A DNA stretch of 64,000 nt from Bin87 sp965217175 (lineage in GTDB: Bacteria > Chloroflexota > Dehalococcoidia > Lucifugimonadales > UBA3495). Where the stretch lies: the NCBI GenBank assembly GCA_965217175.1, contig OZ244251.1, positions 744,001-808,000 of the forward strand, in the 5' to 3' direction. The notes under the pieces were generated by a model. The model saw only the letters and a program-made list of their open reading frames with translations, was not told where the DNA came from and searched no databases. Below are positions 26,729 through 34,966 of this stretch, in pieces; the first letter of the stretch is position 1, and every line of letters starts with the position of its first letter. The position numbers were made by a program, and so were the translations under genes.

Positions 26729-26896
26729 GTTGGGCATATCAGCCATTACGCCTTGGACAGTTCTTATCTTGATGATTGGGATGCCCCATCGGTGCAAGCC
26801 AGGATAGAAGCTTGGAAGTCGGATTTCGCCGAGCAGAAATGTCCCGAGATAAATGAGATTATCGTTCAGATCCTCCAGGAATACGAGGCCGGGTAG
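26729..26896 (+). pseudogene. Possible gene remnant
   Basis: Within the 427-bp gap between genes ending at 26550 and 26978, one plus-strand frame stays open for about 55 codons from after a TAA (26726-26728) to a TAG at 26894. It encodes the stretch SSYLDDWDAPSVQARIEAWK and an IVQILQEYEAG end. It has no ATG and no ribosome-binding site, so it is probably a truncated gene end. Beyond it, at about 26911-26930, lies an inverted CCTTCGACAGGCTCAGGATG repeat module. Confidence 0.3.
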
Positions 26897-26977
26897 GTAT
26901 AGGGGTTACGGCATCCTTCGACAGGCTCAGGATGTGCGGCGTGGGTAGTGCGGGATGTGCGGGACGCTGATAGCGCG

Positions 26978-27421
26978 TCAAAGATGCACGATGTCCAGTG
27001 GGTGGTTCCACGCCCGCGCCAGGTGCTCCAGCGCGAGGCGTCGGTGACACTGCTCGGCGGTAGGCTCGGCGCACAGCAGCACGGTCGGAACCGAAAAATC
27101 GGCCGGCACTATCGTCAACTCGGGGCGGCGTCGCGCCATTATGTCCGCATAAACCTGCTCGTATTGCTGCCAGGTAATGCGCTTGCCACGCCAGTCGTCC
27201 AGCAACTCGGGCGTCGGCGACAACATCGGTTGATGTTCGTAGTCCATGCCGTTCAATTCACGCAGAAAATAAGGCAGGTCCTGACGACGGGCGAAGATGG
27301 CCATTTGCGAAGTGTTCCGCAGCCGAACATCCAGCAACCGTTTGACACCGGCGCGTCGCAGCGTCTCGAAGAAATCTTCCGCCGTGCGACGCGTGAATCC
27401 GATGGTGTAAACCGTGGTCAT
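26978..27421 (-). CDS. DUF488 domain protein
   Basis: 147 residues. It starts with the TVYTIGFTRRTAEDFFETLRRAGV strand-helix and the LLDVRLRNTSQM segment, and ends with VLLCAEPTAEQCHRRLALEHL, whose Cys-His-Arg signature defines DUF488. No activity is established for the family. The gene stands alone with 59 bp to the next minus-strand gene upstream. Confidence 0.88.
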   Translation of the reverse strand: MTTVYTIGFTRRTAEDFFETLRRAGVKRLLDVRLRNTSQMAIFARRQDLPYFLRELNGMDYEHQPMLSPTPELLDDWRGKRITWQQYEQVYADIMARRRPELTIVPADFSVPTVLLCAEPTAEQCHRRLALEHLARAWNHPLDIVHL

Positions 27422-27480
27422 TGGCCGATTGAGAGTAGCATTCGGTCAACTCCAACGCCGAACAATCAACTCTAAACCCA

Positions 27481-28029
27481 TCAGTAGGTGAGAGCGTCTG
27501 CGGTGCCGTCCGGCAACTCCACCTGGAGCGCCTGCAGACTGTGAGCCAGGCCGTGGTAATAGGCGACGATCACCAGCATATCCACTATCCCGGCATCTCC
27601 GATGATGCCGCGCACCGCCTCGAACGTGGAATCCGACACTCGATGCTGGCGTAGCAGTTCGATAACAAACCCCGATACCGCGGCGTCATCACCCGACAAC
27701 CCGTTCGGGGACCGGTACTCGTGGATTGCAGCAATCTCGGCGTCGGTGAGACCGGCATTGCGGGCGGCAGGTTGGTTCACCGTCCAAACGTAATGGCCAC
27801 AGGCTTCGCGCGCTGCCGTCAGGACGGCCACGGCCTTGACCCGGGGTGGCAGCGGAGTTTCAAAGCGGACATAGCCGCCCAGGTGGGCAAAGTTTCCGGC
27901 GGCCTGAGGGTTATTGAGCAGGGCAGCATAATTCCGCTGCACCCCCCCGCGAGAGGTTTCTATCTCGTCCCATACCGCTTGGCCGGCAGCGTCCATGTTA
28001 TCTCGGGTAGCGAAAGGCACTCGGGTCAT
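27481..28029 (-). CDS. Carboxymuconolactone decarboxylase (CMD/AhpD-like) family protein
   Basis: 182 residues, all-helical. The segment PPRVKAVAVLTAAREACGHYVWTVNQPAARNAGL is the CMD core, with a single Cys and the E-x-C-x-x-H-x-W-like pattern, and lacks the CxxC of AhpD peroxidase partners. It therefore resembles the decarboxylase-like rather than the disulfide-active branch. Substrate unknown. Confidence 0.8.
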   Translation of the reverse strand: MTRVPFATRDNMDAAGQAVWDEIETSRGGVQRNYAALLNNPQAAGNFAHLGGYVRFETPLPPRVKAVAVLTAAREACGHYVWTVNQPAARNAGLTDAEIAAIHEYRSPNGLSGDDAAVSGFVIELLRQHRVSDSTFEAVRGIIGDAGIVDMLVIVAYYHGLAHSLQALQVELPDGTADALTY

Positions 28030-28171
28030 TTTGGTTGTCCTCCTGGCGTATTTCGCAGAAGCTTGGCACGGGTGTCGTCGGCAGTCAACACCCAGCCTAC
28101 CGCTGCCCCCGCTCGTCCTGAGCCTGTCAGATTCAGTCTTGCCTATTACACCTAATTCGACATCTTCCCCT

Positions 28172-28579
28172 CTACAAGGAGAAAGGCGATATTCTCGCCA
28201 TCAATTTCCGTGAAGGATGGGGAAAATTATAGCAGCCATTGTCCCTCCATGATTTCGTATTCAAGGCGTTCGTAACCTCCCCAATGGCTTCAACTAGCTC
28301 GTCGTGGGGTATCAGAAACCAAGCCTCATTTACTGGGAAACACATGTGGAGGTCTTTGCCCACGTATTTCTTGTCGATAGTTGTACGACCCTTCAGTTGG
28401 ACTTTCAGTGTCTGGTATCCGTCTTTGTGATACGCTAGGAAGTCGGCCCCTTGGCAATCATCAGCGAGCTTGATGCAATTGAATCCATATTCGGCGAGCT
28501 TCGCGGCTGCTTGATGGAAGTTAAAGATTTTCCGTTGTTTGGCGGTTAAGTCTTCGTAATTGACCTTTCTAAGTTCCAT
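28172..28579 (-). CDS. Hypothetical nuclease-like protein (possible PD-(D/E)xK fold)
   Basis: 135 residues. The middle region GADFLAYHKDGYQTLKVQLKGR has the arrangement of a PD-(D/E)xK site (Asp in a first strand, then QxK in the next strand), with Gln replacing the usual Glu. Lys and Arg after it fit a nucleic-acid-binding site. Base composition is visibly more A/T-rich than the neighbours, suggesting transfer. AAGGA lies about 7 nt before the ATG. The fold assignment is an inference; no partner gene (methylase or toxin-antitoxin) is adjacent. Confidence 0.55.
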   Translation of the reverse strand: MELRKVNYEDLTAKQRKIFNFHQAAAKLAEYGFNCIKLADDCQGADFLAYHKDGYQTLKVQLKGRTTIDKKYVGKDLHMCFPVNEAWFLIPHDELVEAIGEVTNALNTKSWRDNGCYNFPHPSRKLMARISPFSL

Positions 28580-29296
28580 ATATTTTCCTTTCCAATTTCA
28601 CCCACGACCCCTTCGTAGCAGCTCTATTTCCGCCGCGGTCCTTCCCGGTGGCCGGTTATTGCAACGGTCCGATGAGGCCGCCTTCTCCCATTCTCAAAAA
28701 TACCCGACACTGACCACGCCGGTCTAAAGGGCGTAACTGTTCAAAGTTGTAGGTAGTAACCTGGCCCCTACCTGTCTTTCCCGCGAATGCGGGAAACCAC
28801 GCACCTCCTGGCATTCCCCGAAGCCTGCCACGGCCCGAAATCCTGTTCATCCCGGCCAACCCCGTTCGTCCTGAGCCTGTCGAAGGACATCCCCTCTCCC
28901 TCGTGGGAGAGGGCTAGAGCCTGCCCCGTACTTGATACGGGGGTGAGGGTGATCAACCTCCTCGTCATCGCCAGGAGCGTCACCCTCGTCTTTCCCGCGA
29001 AAGCGGGAAACCACGCACCTCCCGGCATTCCCCACAGCCTGCCACGGCCCGAAATCCTGTTCATCCCGGCCACCTCCGTTCGTCCTGAGCCTGTCGAAGG
29101 ACCCTCTGTCATTGCGAGGAGCGTCAGCGACGTGGCAATCCCGCCGCCTCAACACCGACCACGCCGGTCGCACGGGGCTGTGAGAAAGTCTTGGCTGGTC
29201 CGGCAACTCAAATTACAGGGCCCCGCCACTTCGTTTCATCACCCGGTGATGATAGGAAGCCAGCGGGGCCTTGATAGATTCGGCGGTGCGGAGTTG
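28580..29296. repeat. Repeat-rich intergenic region with a 115-bp direct duplication
   Basis: No gene is supported. A segment at 28774-28888 is repeated at 28988-29102 (both 115 bp). Both start GTCTTTCCCGCGAA(T/A)GCGGGAAACC, itself a palindrome, and end with the CGTTCGTCCTGAGCCTGTCG module. Between them is the CTCTCCCTCGTGGGAGAGGG palindrome and the CCCCGTACTTGATACGGGGG module. A CATTGCGAGGAGCGTCAGCG module follows at about 29108-29145. Confidence 0.85.
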
Positions 29297-30058
29297 TCAG
29301 GCTGTCGCGACTGCCGGTTCATGGGTCTTCAGGAAGCGCCGGGCGTGGGCCACGACCTCGTCGATGTGCGCCTGCGAGTCTTTCCAGGGATAAATAGTCA
29401 CCTCGGAGTTCGGGGCGAGGTTGGCTACCTCCATCGCGCACTCGTAGGGGTGCGCCGGCACATCGTCGGGCGCTGTCAGCAGTGGCGTCTGCAGGGCACG
29501 CACGAAATCGCGGGAAACGGTGAAAACGAAGTCGGCGCGGTCGGTGTACATACTGGTCAGGAAATCATGGACCATGTCCATGGTGATTTCAGGACGCTTC
29601 TCGCAAAGGGGCGGCCCCCACCCCGTTATATTGTTCTGGTAGAAAATATCCGGCGTCTCCGGCCTGAACCCGCTGGGTTGCATCAACGCCGCCGCCACGA
29701 TGCGATCCGAGGCCAGCCTCAGCAGGTTGTGGATCAGCGGCCCGCCGATGCAGAAACCCATCACCAGGAACTCCCTGATGCCGAGATGATCCATCAGCCC
29801 AAGTTGGTCATCAGAGTGGGCATCCCAGGGGCGGTCGATCTCCAGTGGGCCGGTGGACTGGCCCCCATTGGCATTGCGTAAGTCGGCGGCGATACAGCGG
29901 AAGTCGTCCTTGTAGGTCTCCATAGGGTTGAAGGGCACCGACCTCTGCAAGGATGCCACGGTGGAATTGAGTCCGCCTCCCGGAATGATCAGCAGGGGGA
30001 ATCCGGAACCGACCTCTTCGTAATAGATACGGGTGGAGCCTCTTTCGTAGAACGGCAT
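29297..30058 (-). CDS. Alpha/beta hydrolase with Cys at the nucleophile position
   Basis: 253 residues with the typical start MPFYERGSTRIYYEEVGSG, the LLIIPGGGLNS oxyanion region and the VMGFCIGGPLIHNLL nucleophile elbow. The expected GxSxG serine is Cys, as in dienelactone hydrolases (GxCxG). The acid Asp and the base His (SQAHIDEVVAHARRFL near the C-terminus) are in place. It may be a cysteine hydrolase or have altered chemistry. No pathway partner is adjacent; the nearest upstream gene on this strand is the OsmC-like gene, 302 bp away. Confidence 0.8.
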   Translation of the reverse strand: MPFYERGSTRIYYEEVGSGFPLLIIPGGGLNSTVASLQRSVPFNPMETYKDDFRCIAADLRNANGGQSTGPLEIDRPWDAHSDDQLGLMDHLGIREFLVMGFCIGGPLIHNLLRLASDRIVAAALMQPSGFRPETPDIFYQNNITGWGPPLCEKRPEITMDMVHDFLTSMYTDRADFVFTVSRDFVRALQTPLLTAPDDVPAHPYECAMEVANLAPNSEVTIYPWKDSQAHIDEVVAHARRFLKTHEPAVATA

Positions 30059-30360
30059 GGCGATTGTCCTCTACCAGCGAGTTGTAAAACTCGCTTGATG
30101 TCTAACGGGCCGGCAGGCCGGATCTGCGGCACAACATCCGGATGCGGCGTGTTGTACGGGATTATGCTTCGTCTGCCTTTTCTGACGCCGACTCTAACCC
30201 AGGATGGCTCAGGCGGTCAAGATAACGACCCCCTCGCCCGGAGCTGTCGCATGCAGCGGTAGTCCGGTATGAACCGGACACATGGGGAAACCAAAGCCAG
30301 GGCGCGGCTATATAGCGCCGCCCACTTTTGCCCAAGGGCCCGTGGAGGCCCGTAATTGCC
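30059..30360. other. Gene-free gap with several hairpins
   Basis: A 7-bp hairpin GCGAGTT/AACTCGC (30077-30094, loop GTAA) lies in the leader of the hydrolase gene. Further imperfect palindromes are seen around 30106-30140 and around GCGCGGCTATATAGCGCCG at about 30301-30320, the latter just past the OsmC-like gene end and possibly its terminator. No open frame of note. Confidence 0.5.
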
Positions 30361-31380
30361 CTACTCTACCACCACTTCATCATGCAGCAGTACGCCCCCG
30401 TTTCGGTATGCGATCGTAATCGGATCACGCTGAAGCGCAGCTTGAACCACCTCCAGCGGAGTGGTGCGCGGGCTTCCAGGCACGATTACCCGACGCAAAG
30501 CGCTGCGATGCCCAACCACCCCCGCGGCAGCGTCGCCCTGCGCCTGACCCCTGCCGCCACGGGCAGCCATTGCCAGCTCCACGCTGATGCTATCGGCGCC
30601 CTCGGCTCCCTGGCCCAGCAGCTGACTCAAAGTAGCCGCAGACGACGCGGCCCAGGCAGCTTGAGACAGTGGAAAAGGCCCCGGAACCCATCCGTCGGAG
30701 CTATGGCCGGCCAGGACAGTCCAAAGGCTTGAGTGAGTCAGATTCTCGCAGGTAACGGCAACCTTGACCTCACCTTCGTGGGCCATTCCCCCCTCCTCGT
30801 CATATTCCTTGGTATCGCGGAGGTACCGTCCGTGCACCGATCCGGTGGGCACCATGGCGATATCCCCCGCCAAAGGCAGGATGCTTTCCGGATTTGGTGA
30901 TGCCGCTGCTACATCGCCTGAGCTCCATTGGACCTCATCCTCAAACTGCATTGAACCCTTGGTGAGCGCTTGCCCCACCGGACAATATTGGGAAGCACGC
31001 TGCAACCGGATACGTTCCGATTCTGAGATTTGGCCTTTCAATGTGACCATCTCCTTGACGCCAAACCCAATGCCGGTGGGAAGCTCAATAGGCTCCACCT
31101 CAAAATCTACCCTGATGTCCTCCAGCGCTATCCGGCCACGGTAGGCAACGCCCACCACTGTGACCACCGTTCAAGCAGCCCAGGCGGCTACTGCCAGATA
31201 TTGTGGAGGGGGACCCACCATGTCAAAATCAAGATTCGGGATCCCGGTCACATAAGGCCATGGCCCCCTTTGTCCGGGCCCGCCACCGATAACCGAAAGT
31301 ACTGCTTGGTCCCCAATGGTGCGGGCGACTATGCTCCGCTGAAGCTGGTCAGTCATGGTGTTACTCGCATCTTCGGTCAT
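30361..31380 (-). CDS. Tandem OsmC-domain selenoprotein with in-frame TGA (Sec70)
   Basis: Read through the TGA at 31173-31171, this frame encodes about 339 residues. The N-terminal OsmC domain has the family segment GPPPQYLAVAAWAA directly followed by the TGA codon, exactly where OsmC/Ohr proteins have the first redox Cys. The second Cys is conserved at position 133 (ASQYCPVGQAL). OsmC proteins use two cysteines to reduce organic hydroperoxides, so Sec would replace the peroxidatic one. Residues about 200-339 repeat the fold (GPFPLSQAAWAASSAAT) but lack both cysteines, so the second domain is probably structural, forming a pseudo-dimer. The ATG at 31380 follows a GGGGGG tract and overlaps the MFS gene end by 20 nt. 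Standard callers would split it into 31171-31392 and 30361-31167. A SECIS-like hairpin follows the TGA. Confidence 0.85.
31140..31156 (-). promoter_or_regulatory. Bacterial SECIS-like stem-loop for Sec70
   Basis: On the minus strand GGTGGGC (31156-31150) pairs with GCCTACC (31146-31140), with one G-U pair. The loop GTT (31149-31147) starts 21 nt after the TGA with G first. CAC and GTG segments outside can extend the stem past a 3-nt bulge. Position and loop match the geometry of the hairpin in the SelW-like gene. Confidence 0.7.
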
Positions 31381-32683
31381 TGGTCCCCCCAACGTTGTTT
31401 ACCATTTTCAGTTTCTTGATCGGAGTCCCCAATCCTATCACTATGCTGGATGTAGCCATCAACGCGCCCGCGACGATGAAGACCCACTCCAGGCTCAGCT
31501 TTATCAGGGGGCCCGAAGCCGCTATCGAGATGGGCGACACAGCGACCGACGCAACCAGCAATAGGCTCATCACTCTGCCCAACATCGCCTGCGGCGTGCG
31601 GACCTGAATCCACGAAATGATCATAATCCCCACATAGCCGCCCATTACTCCGATTGTCAGCGTTATTGCCGCCGCCAGCCACGTCGCGTCAAGCAGGCCG
31701 AAAGGCGCCATAAGGATGCCAGACAGGGTGAAGACTGCAATCAAAATTGGGCCCATTCCACGCTTGGGCGCGGGCAGCGCTCCCGCGAGAACCGTGCCTA
31801 GCACCGAACCCCCAGCGTACGCGGATGTGACTATCCCCAGTGCGAGGGCGCCTTCCGTCAGCCGCGTATGGGCCAGCACGGGCATCCCTACCGTCACCGG
31901 TCCCCGCATGAGAAGTTCCATCTGCACGATCAGCAGGAAAATTGCGAGCATCGCCCCGTCCACGCGCACATACTGGATCCCCTCTCTAATGGATGAAAAT
32001 AGGCCGAACTCTTTCGTATCTTCGCCCGCCAGCCGGGGGCCGGAATCGTCCATTCGCATCAGCAAAAGCATTAACGAGGAGACCAATAGCGTCAAGGCTA
32101 CCACCATGAACGCCAACCCTATTCCTGTCTTATCCGTGCCACCCGCTGAGGACACCCCATCGCTGAAGAACGCTATGAGACCGCCAGCCAGAGCGGGGCC
32201 TATGAAACCGCCCAGCTGGGTTGTCGTACGTACTGCCGCATTGGACTGTCGAAGTAGTTGGACTGGTACGACGCGCGGTAGCAACGCCAATTGGGCGGGA
32301 TAATAGAACGAGTCCGCGATCCCCTTGAGCAACGCGAACACGTAGATCAGCCACAGGTCTGCCAGCTCGGTCAGAATCAGGACTGCCAGAGTCGCCACAA
32401 GAGCAATACGTATGCCGTTGCTGGTCAGCATGATCACGCGAGGCGAATATCTGTCTGCCAGCGACCCGCCGATGAGGATGAAGAAGATGGTGGGAATGTT
32501 GCCTACCGCCAGGACTATGCCCACGGCCACCGGATCGCCGGAGACCATCAACACCAGCCATGGGAACGCTATCAGGTCGAACTGGTCTCCGATGGCAGAT
32601 AAACCACCGGCTCCCCATAACAACCCGAAGTTCCGTGTCCTGATCAGTTTCCAGAATGAAGGGTTGGCAGATTGCTCACTCAT
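31361..32683 (-). CDS. MFS transporter (DHA3/EntS-like exporter)
   Basis: About 440 residues from ATG 32683 (an upstream start at 32776 is possible). About twelve membrane helices can be traced, starting FGLLWGAGGLSAIGDQFDLIAFPWLVL. The loop 2-3 motif reads GGSLADRYSPRVIML and is typical of the MFS_3 group, which includes enterobactin and macrolide exporters. Substrate unknown. Its 3' end overlaps the OsmC-like selenoprotein gene by 20 nt, so export and peroxide defence are probably in one transcript. Confidence 0.85.
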   Translation of the reverse strand: MSEQSANPSFWKLIRTRNFGLLWGAGGLSAIGDQFDLIAFPWLVLMVSGDPVAVGIVLAVGNIPTIFFILIGGSLADRYSPRVIMLTSNGIRIALVATLAVLILTELADLWLIYVFALLKGIADSFYYPAQLALLPRVVPVQLLRQSNAAVRTTTQLGGFIGPALAGGLIAFFSDGVSSAGGTDKTGIGLAFMVVALTLLVSSLMLLLMRMDDSGPRLAGEDTKEFGLFSSIREGIQYVRVDGAMLAIFLLIVQMELLMRGPVTVGMPVLAHTRLTEGALALGIVTSAYAGGSVLGTVLAGALPAPKRGMGPILIAVFTLSGILMAPFGLLDATWLAAAITLTIGVMGGYVGIMIISWIQVRTPQAMLGRVMSLLLVASVAVSPISIAASGPLIKLSLEWVFIVAGALMATSSIVIGLGTPIKKLKMVNNVGGTNDRRCE

Positions 32684-32996
32684 GTCCGGCAATACCCGGC
32701 TGAAACGATGCGTTGGGGGTGGGATTTTATTGTCTGTAAATTTAAGGGAATTGTGTTCAAAAACTGGCGACGCCATCGGCGTAATCCAACGTGGCGGATT
32801 GGCTAAGCAATGATACCGTACACGCTAAGAATGGAGGGTGTTTTTCCGATCAGGACGACGCGGTGGCCAGCTTCGCGCCAGCCGGTTCTTGTTGCGCCAC
32901 CGCCGGGTACTCCAAATTGACAGCCCTCCACGCGTGCACCTACAATCTCAATAACTCAAAAATCACGCCAGGGTTCAAGCTCGACAGGAGGACAAA

Positions 32997-33968
32997 ATGG
33001 CCGAATTACTGGGGCTAGGATGTTCCCACGGCCCAATCATTCTCACCCCGCCCGAGGTGTGGGCCAGGGGCAGAGACCGGATATTTGCCCGCGTACCGGG
33101 CTACGAACCGCCCGCCCAACTGCTGGAAGAGCTGGGGCCGGACAACGGACTGAGCCAGAACATCAGCGACCAGCAGAAGGTCGTCGAGTCGTTTAACATC
33201 CTCCGCGACCGCCTCCATGAATGGGTGCCGGATGTTCTGATGGTCATCGGCGACGACCAGGCAGAGAACTTTCTCCAGGACAACCTGCCCCCCTTCTGCC
33301 TGTACACCGGCGCCGAAGTCGACGGCTATCCCTTTCAGCGTCCCGCGGCCCGCACCAACCTGTGGAACGCCGCCCCGGAGACGAAATTCTCCTTCCAGTG
33401 CCCCCAGGAGTTTTCCAGGGGCCTGCGCAACCACCTGATCCGGGACGGGTTCGACATGGCCTCTTCCAGCGCTCTCAAGGGTTGGGACTGGGGCCTGGCC
33501 CACGCCATCATCAACCCGCTGGTGTTTCTGGACCCCGACGGCAGATTCCCGCTGCTGCCACTATTCGTCAATTGCTACGGTGAAGAGGCCGGACCCGATT
33601 ACCCGCCGCGGCCCACGCCCAAACGATGCTACGAACTGGGGCGCGGCATCCGAAGGTTCTTGGACACCAGGGACGAACGGGTCGCCGTGGTAGCCTCTTC
33701 CAGCTGGTCCCACAGCTTCCTGGCCCACAAGTTCCAGTGCCGGTCCATCGACATCGAGACCGACCGGCGCAACCTGGAACTGGTGCGGGCGGGCCAGGGG
33801 AGCAAGTTGGCGGAACTTACTCCGGAGGAGATACAGGATTCGGGAGACCACGAAATCCTGAACTGGATCATCGCCCTGGGAATACTCGGCGACGTTCCCG
33901 CGGAGATCGTCGACGTGCGTGAGTCCCACACCCAACTGGCGTACCGCGTAGCGGCGATCTGGAACTGA
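32997..33968 (+). CDS. LigB-type (class III) extradiol dioxygenase catalytic subunit
   Basis: 323 residues. The N-terminus GLGCSHGPIILTPPE carries the metal His, DVLMVIGDDQAENF the GDDxxE(N/H) segment, and VVASSSWSHSFLAHKF the catalytic His region, in the order seen in LigB-type ring-cleavage enzymes that use non-heme Fe(II). Substrate is likely a catechol- or protocatechuate-like ring. No LigA-type small subunit is nearby. A strong ribosome-binding site (AGGAGG) lies 7 nt upstream of the ATG. Confidence 0.87.
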   Translation: MAELLGLGCSHGPIILTPPEVWARGRDRIFARVPGYEPPAQLLEELGPDNGLSQNISDQQKVVESFNILRDRLHEWVPDVLMVIGDDQAENFLQDNLPPFCLYTGAEVDGYPFQRPAARTNLWNAAPETKFSFQCPQEFSRGLRNHLIRDGFDMASSSALKGWDWGLAHAIINPLVFLDPDGRFPLLPLFVNCYGEEAGPDYPPRPTPKRCYELGRGIRRFLDTRDERVAVVASSSWSHSFLAHKFQCRSIDIETDRRNLELVRAGQGSKLAELTPEEIQDSGDHEILNWIIALGILGDVPAEIVDVRESHTQLAYRVAAIWN

Positions 33969-34081
33969 CCGCTTCCGCTTCCGCACTCCATAACCCTCAG
34001 CAGCCCTCAGTCTGCCGCATCGGATTCCCTTGCCGGTGCGGCGACTAACGAGGACTGAACCGGAGGAGAAGGAATCAGTTC

Positions 34082-34345
34082 ATGGTCACATCACTCGAGC
34101 CGCGAACCCAGACCGGGAAGGGCACCGGTCACAGAAGTTGCGACGGCTGTCCCCGTTGCGCACGCCCCGACAGCCCAACGTGCAACATCCCCCATCCAAA
34201 ATTCGCCAACCGGCACCCGGTGTGCAAGGTTTGTGGGCACTGCGTGCTTCGCGGGCAGCACCAGGACGATGCGTCGGACCTGGACGACCACCCGGGATTC
34301 AGCGCCGGTGGCGCAGGGTCCGTAGGGAAACCCAGCCTCAATTGA
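34082..34345 (+). CDS. Cysteine-rich small protein (putative zinc or Fe-S binding)
   Basis: 87 residues with C20-x2-C23-x2-C26-x7-C34 and C48-x2-C51-x2-C54: seven cysteines in two CxxCxxC knuckles. GGAGGAGAAGGA lies about 8 nt before the ATG, giving convincing initiation. It follows the LigB gene by 113 bp on the same strand and could act with it, for example in metal or electron delivery, but that is a guess. The C-terminal third is low-complexity Asp/Gly and may be reading into non-coding sequence. Confidence 0.5.
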   Translation: MVTSLEPRTQTGKGTGHRSCDGCPRCARPDSPTCNIPHPKFANRHPVCKVCGHCVLRGQHQDDASDLDDHPGFSAGGAGSVGKPSLN

Positions 34346-34453
34346 ACCGGATGATGCTCAACCGGCGTTCCTGCTCATCCTGAGCCAGGCGAAGCGCCGC
34401 TCCTTTCTCTTGATGGGAGAGGGATAGAGCCTGCCCCGTACTTGATATGGGGG

Positions 34454-34668
34454 TGAGGACGACGATCCCGGAGCATGTGAATCGTCTGATTACCAGGTCT
34501 GCTCCCTCCACTACGATGGCGGCTCCAGCCATCGATGCTGCTGCGGCCCGGGTGGCCTGGTTTATTGCCACCCGTGTGATCTCGTGCCGTGTGCCCCATC
34601 CCCCACCGTCACCGCGGACCAGGTACCGTTGGTTGTCAATGATATGGCGCCTACACTGAATATTCCTC
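34454..34668. repeat. Island-flanking direct repeat, copy 1
   Basis: This segment matches 38565-38779 with many scattered substitutions and a one-base indel. Shared blocks include CTCCCTCCACTA(C/G)GATGGCGGCTCC, GCGGCCCGGGTGGCCTGGT, CCCACCGTCACCGCGGACCA and GGCGCCTACACTGAATAT. On the minus strand copy 1 has an open frame containing EITRVAINQATRAAAASMAG; copy 2 is frameshifted in the middle. Immediately left (34370-34453) are the TCATCCTGAGCC module and the hairpin module ending near CCCCGTACTTGATATGGGGG. Confidence 0.75.
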
Positions 34669-34848
34669 GTACTCAGGCCGCAGAGTAGGATCGTTGGGGT
34701 CGGGCGGCTCGCCCCAGAAGTCCTCGTAGGTCGGGTACTTGGTTAGCAGCTCCGGATTCTTCAGTTGGATACAGTGCTGTCCGTGTCGCCACTACTCGGA
34801 CTCCTCGTTCCACTTGGCGATTGTCTGCGCGTAGGTACGTTTTTCCAT
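34651..34848 (-). pseudogene. Small gene interrupted by an in-frame TAG
   Basis: From ATG 34848 the frame encodes 65 codons ending at a TAG (34651-34653), with an internal TAG at codon 19 (34794-34792). Both sides read well: MEKRTYAQTIAKWNEESE before it, then WRHGQHCIQLKNPELLTKYP and an acidic tail. The simplest reading is a gene inactivated by a nonsense mutation. No ribosome-binding site is clear. The product is not recognised. Confidence 0.45.
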
Positions 34849-34966
34849 AGGCAGGCAGTCTCCGTCATCTCCTGTTGGATGTTCCCGCCGGGGTGGTACC
34901 CCTCTGATTTCGCGTCCTAATTTCGTGCTCCTTTTGGAGTTGGGGCGGCTTCTGGGCTTTGTTGCT

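Noticed and set aside
34792..34794. Pyrrolysine at the amber codon of the mini-gene
   Set aside because: No pyl gene or methylamine methyltransferase is present; the family is unknown; nonsense mutation is simpler.
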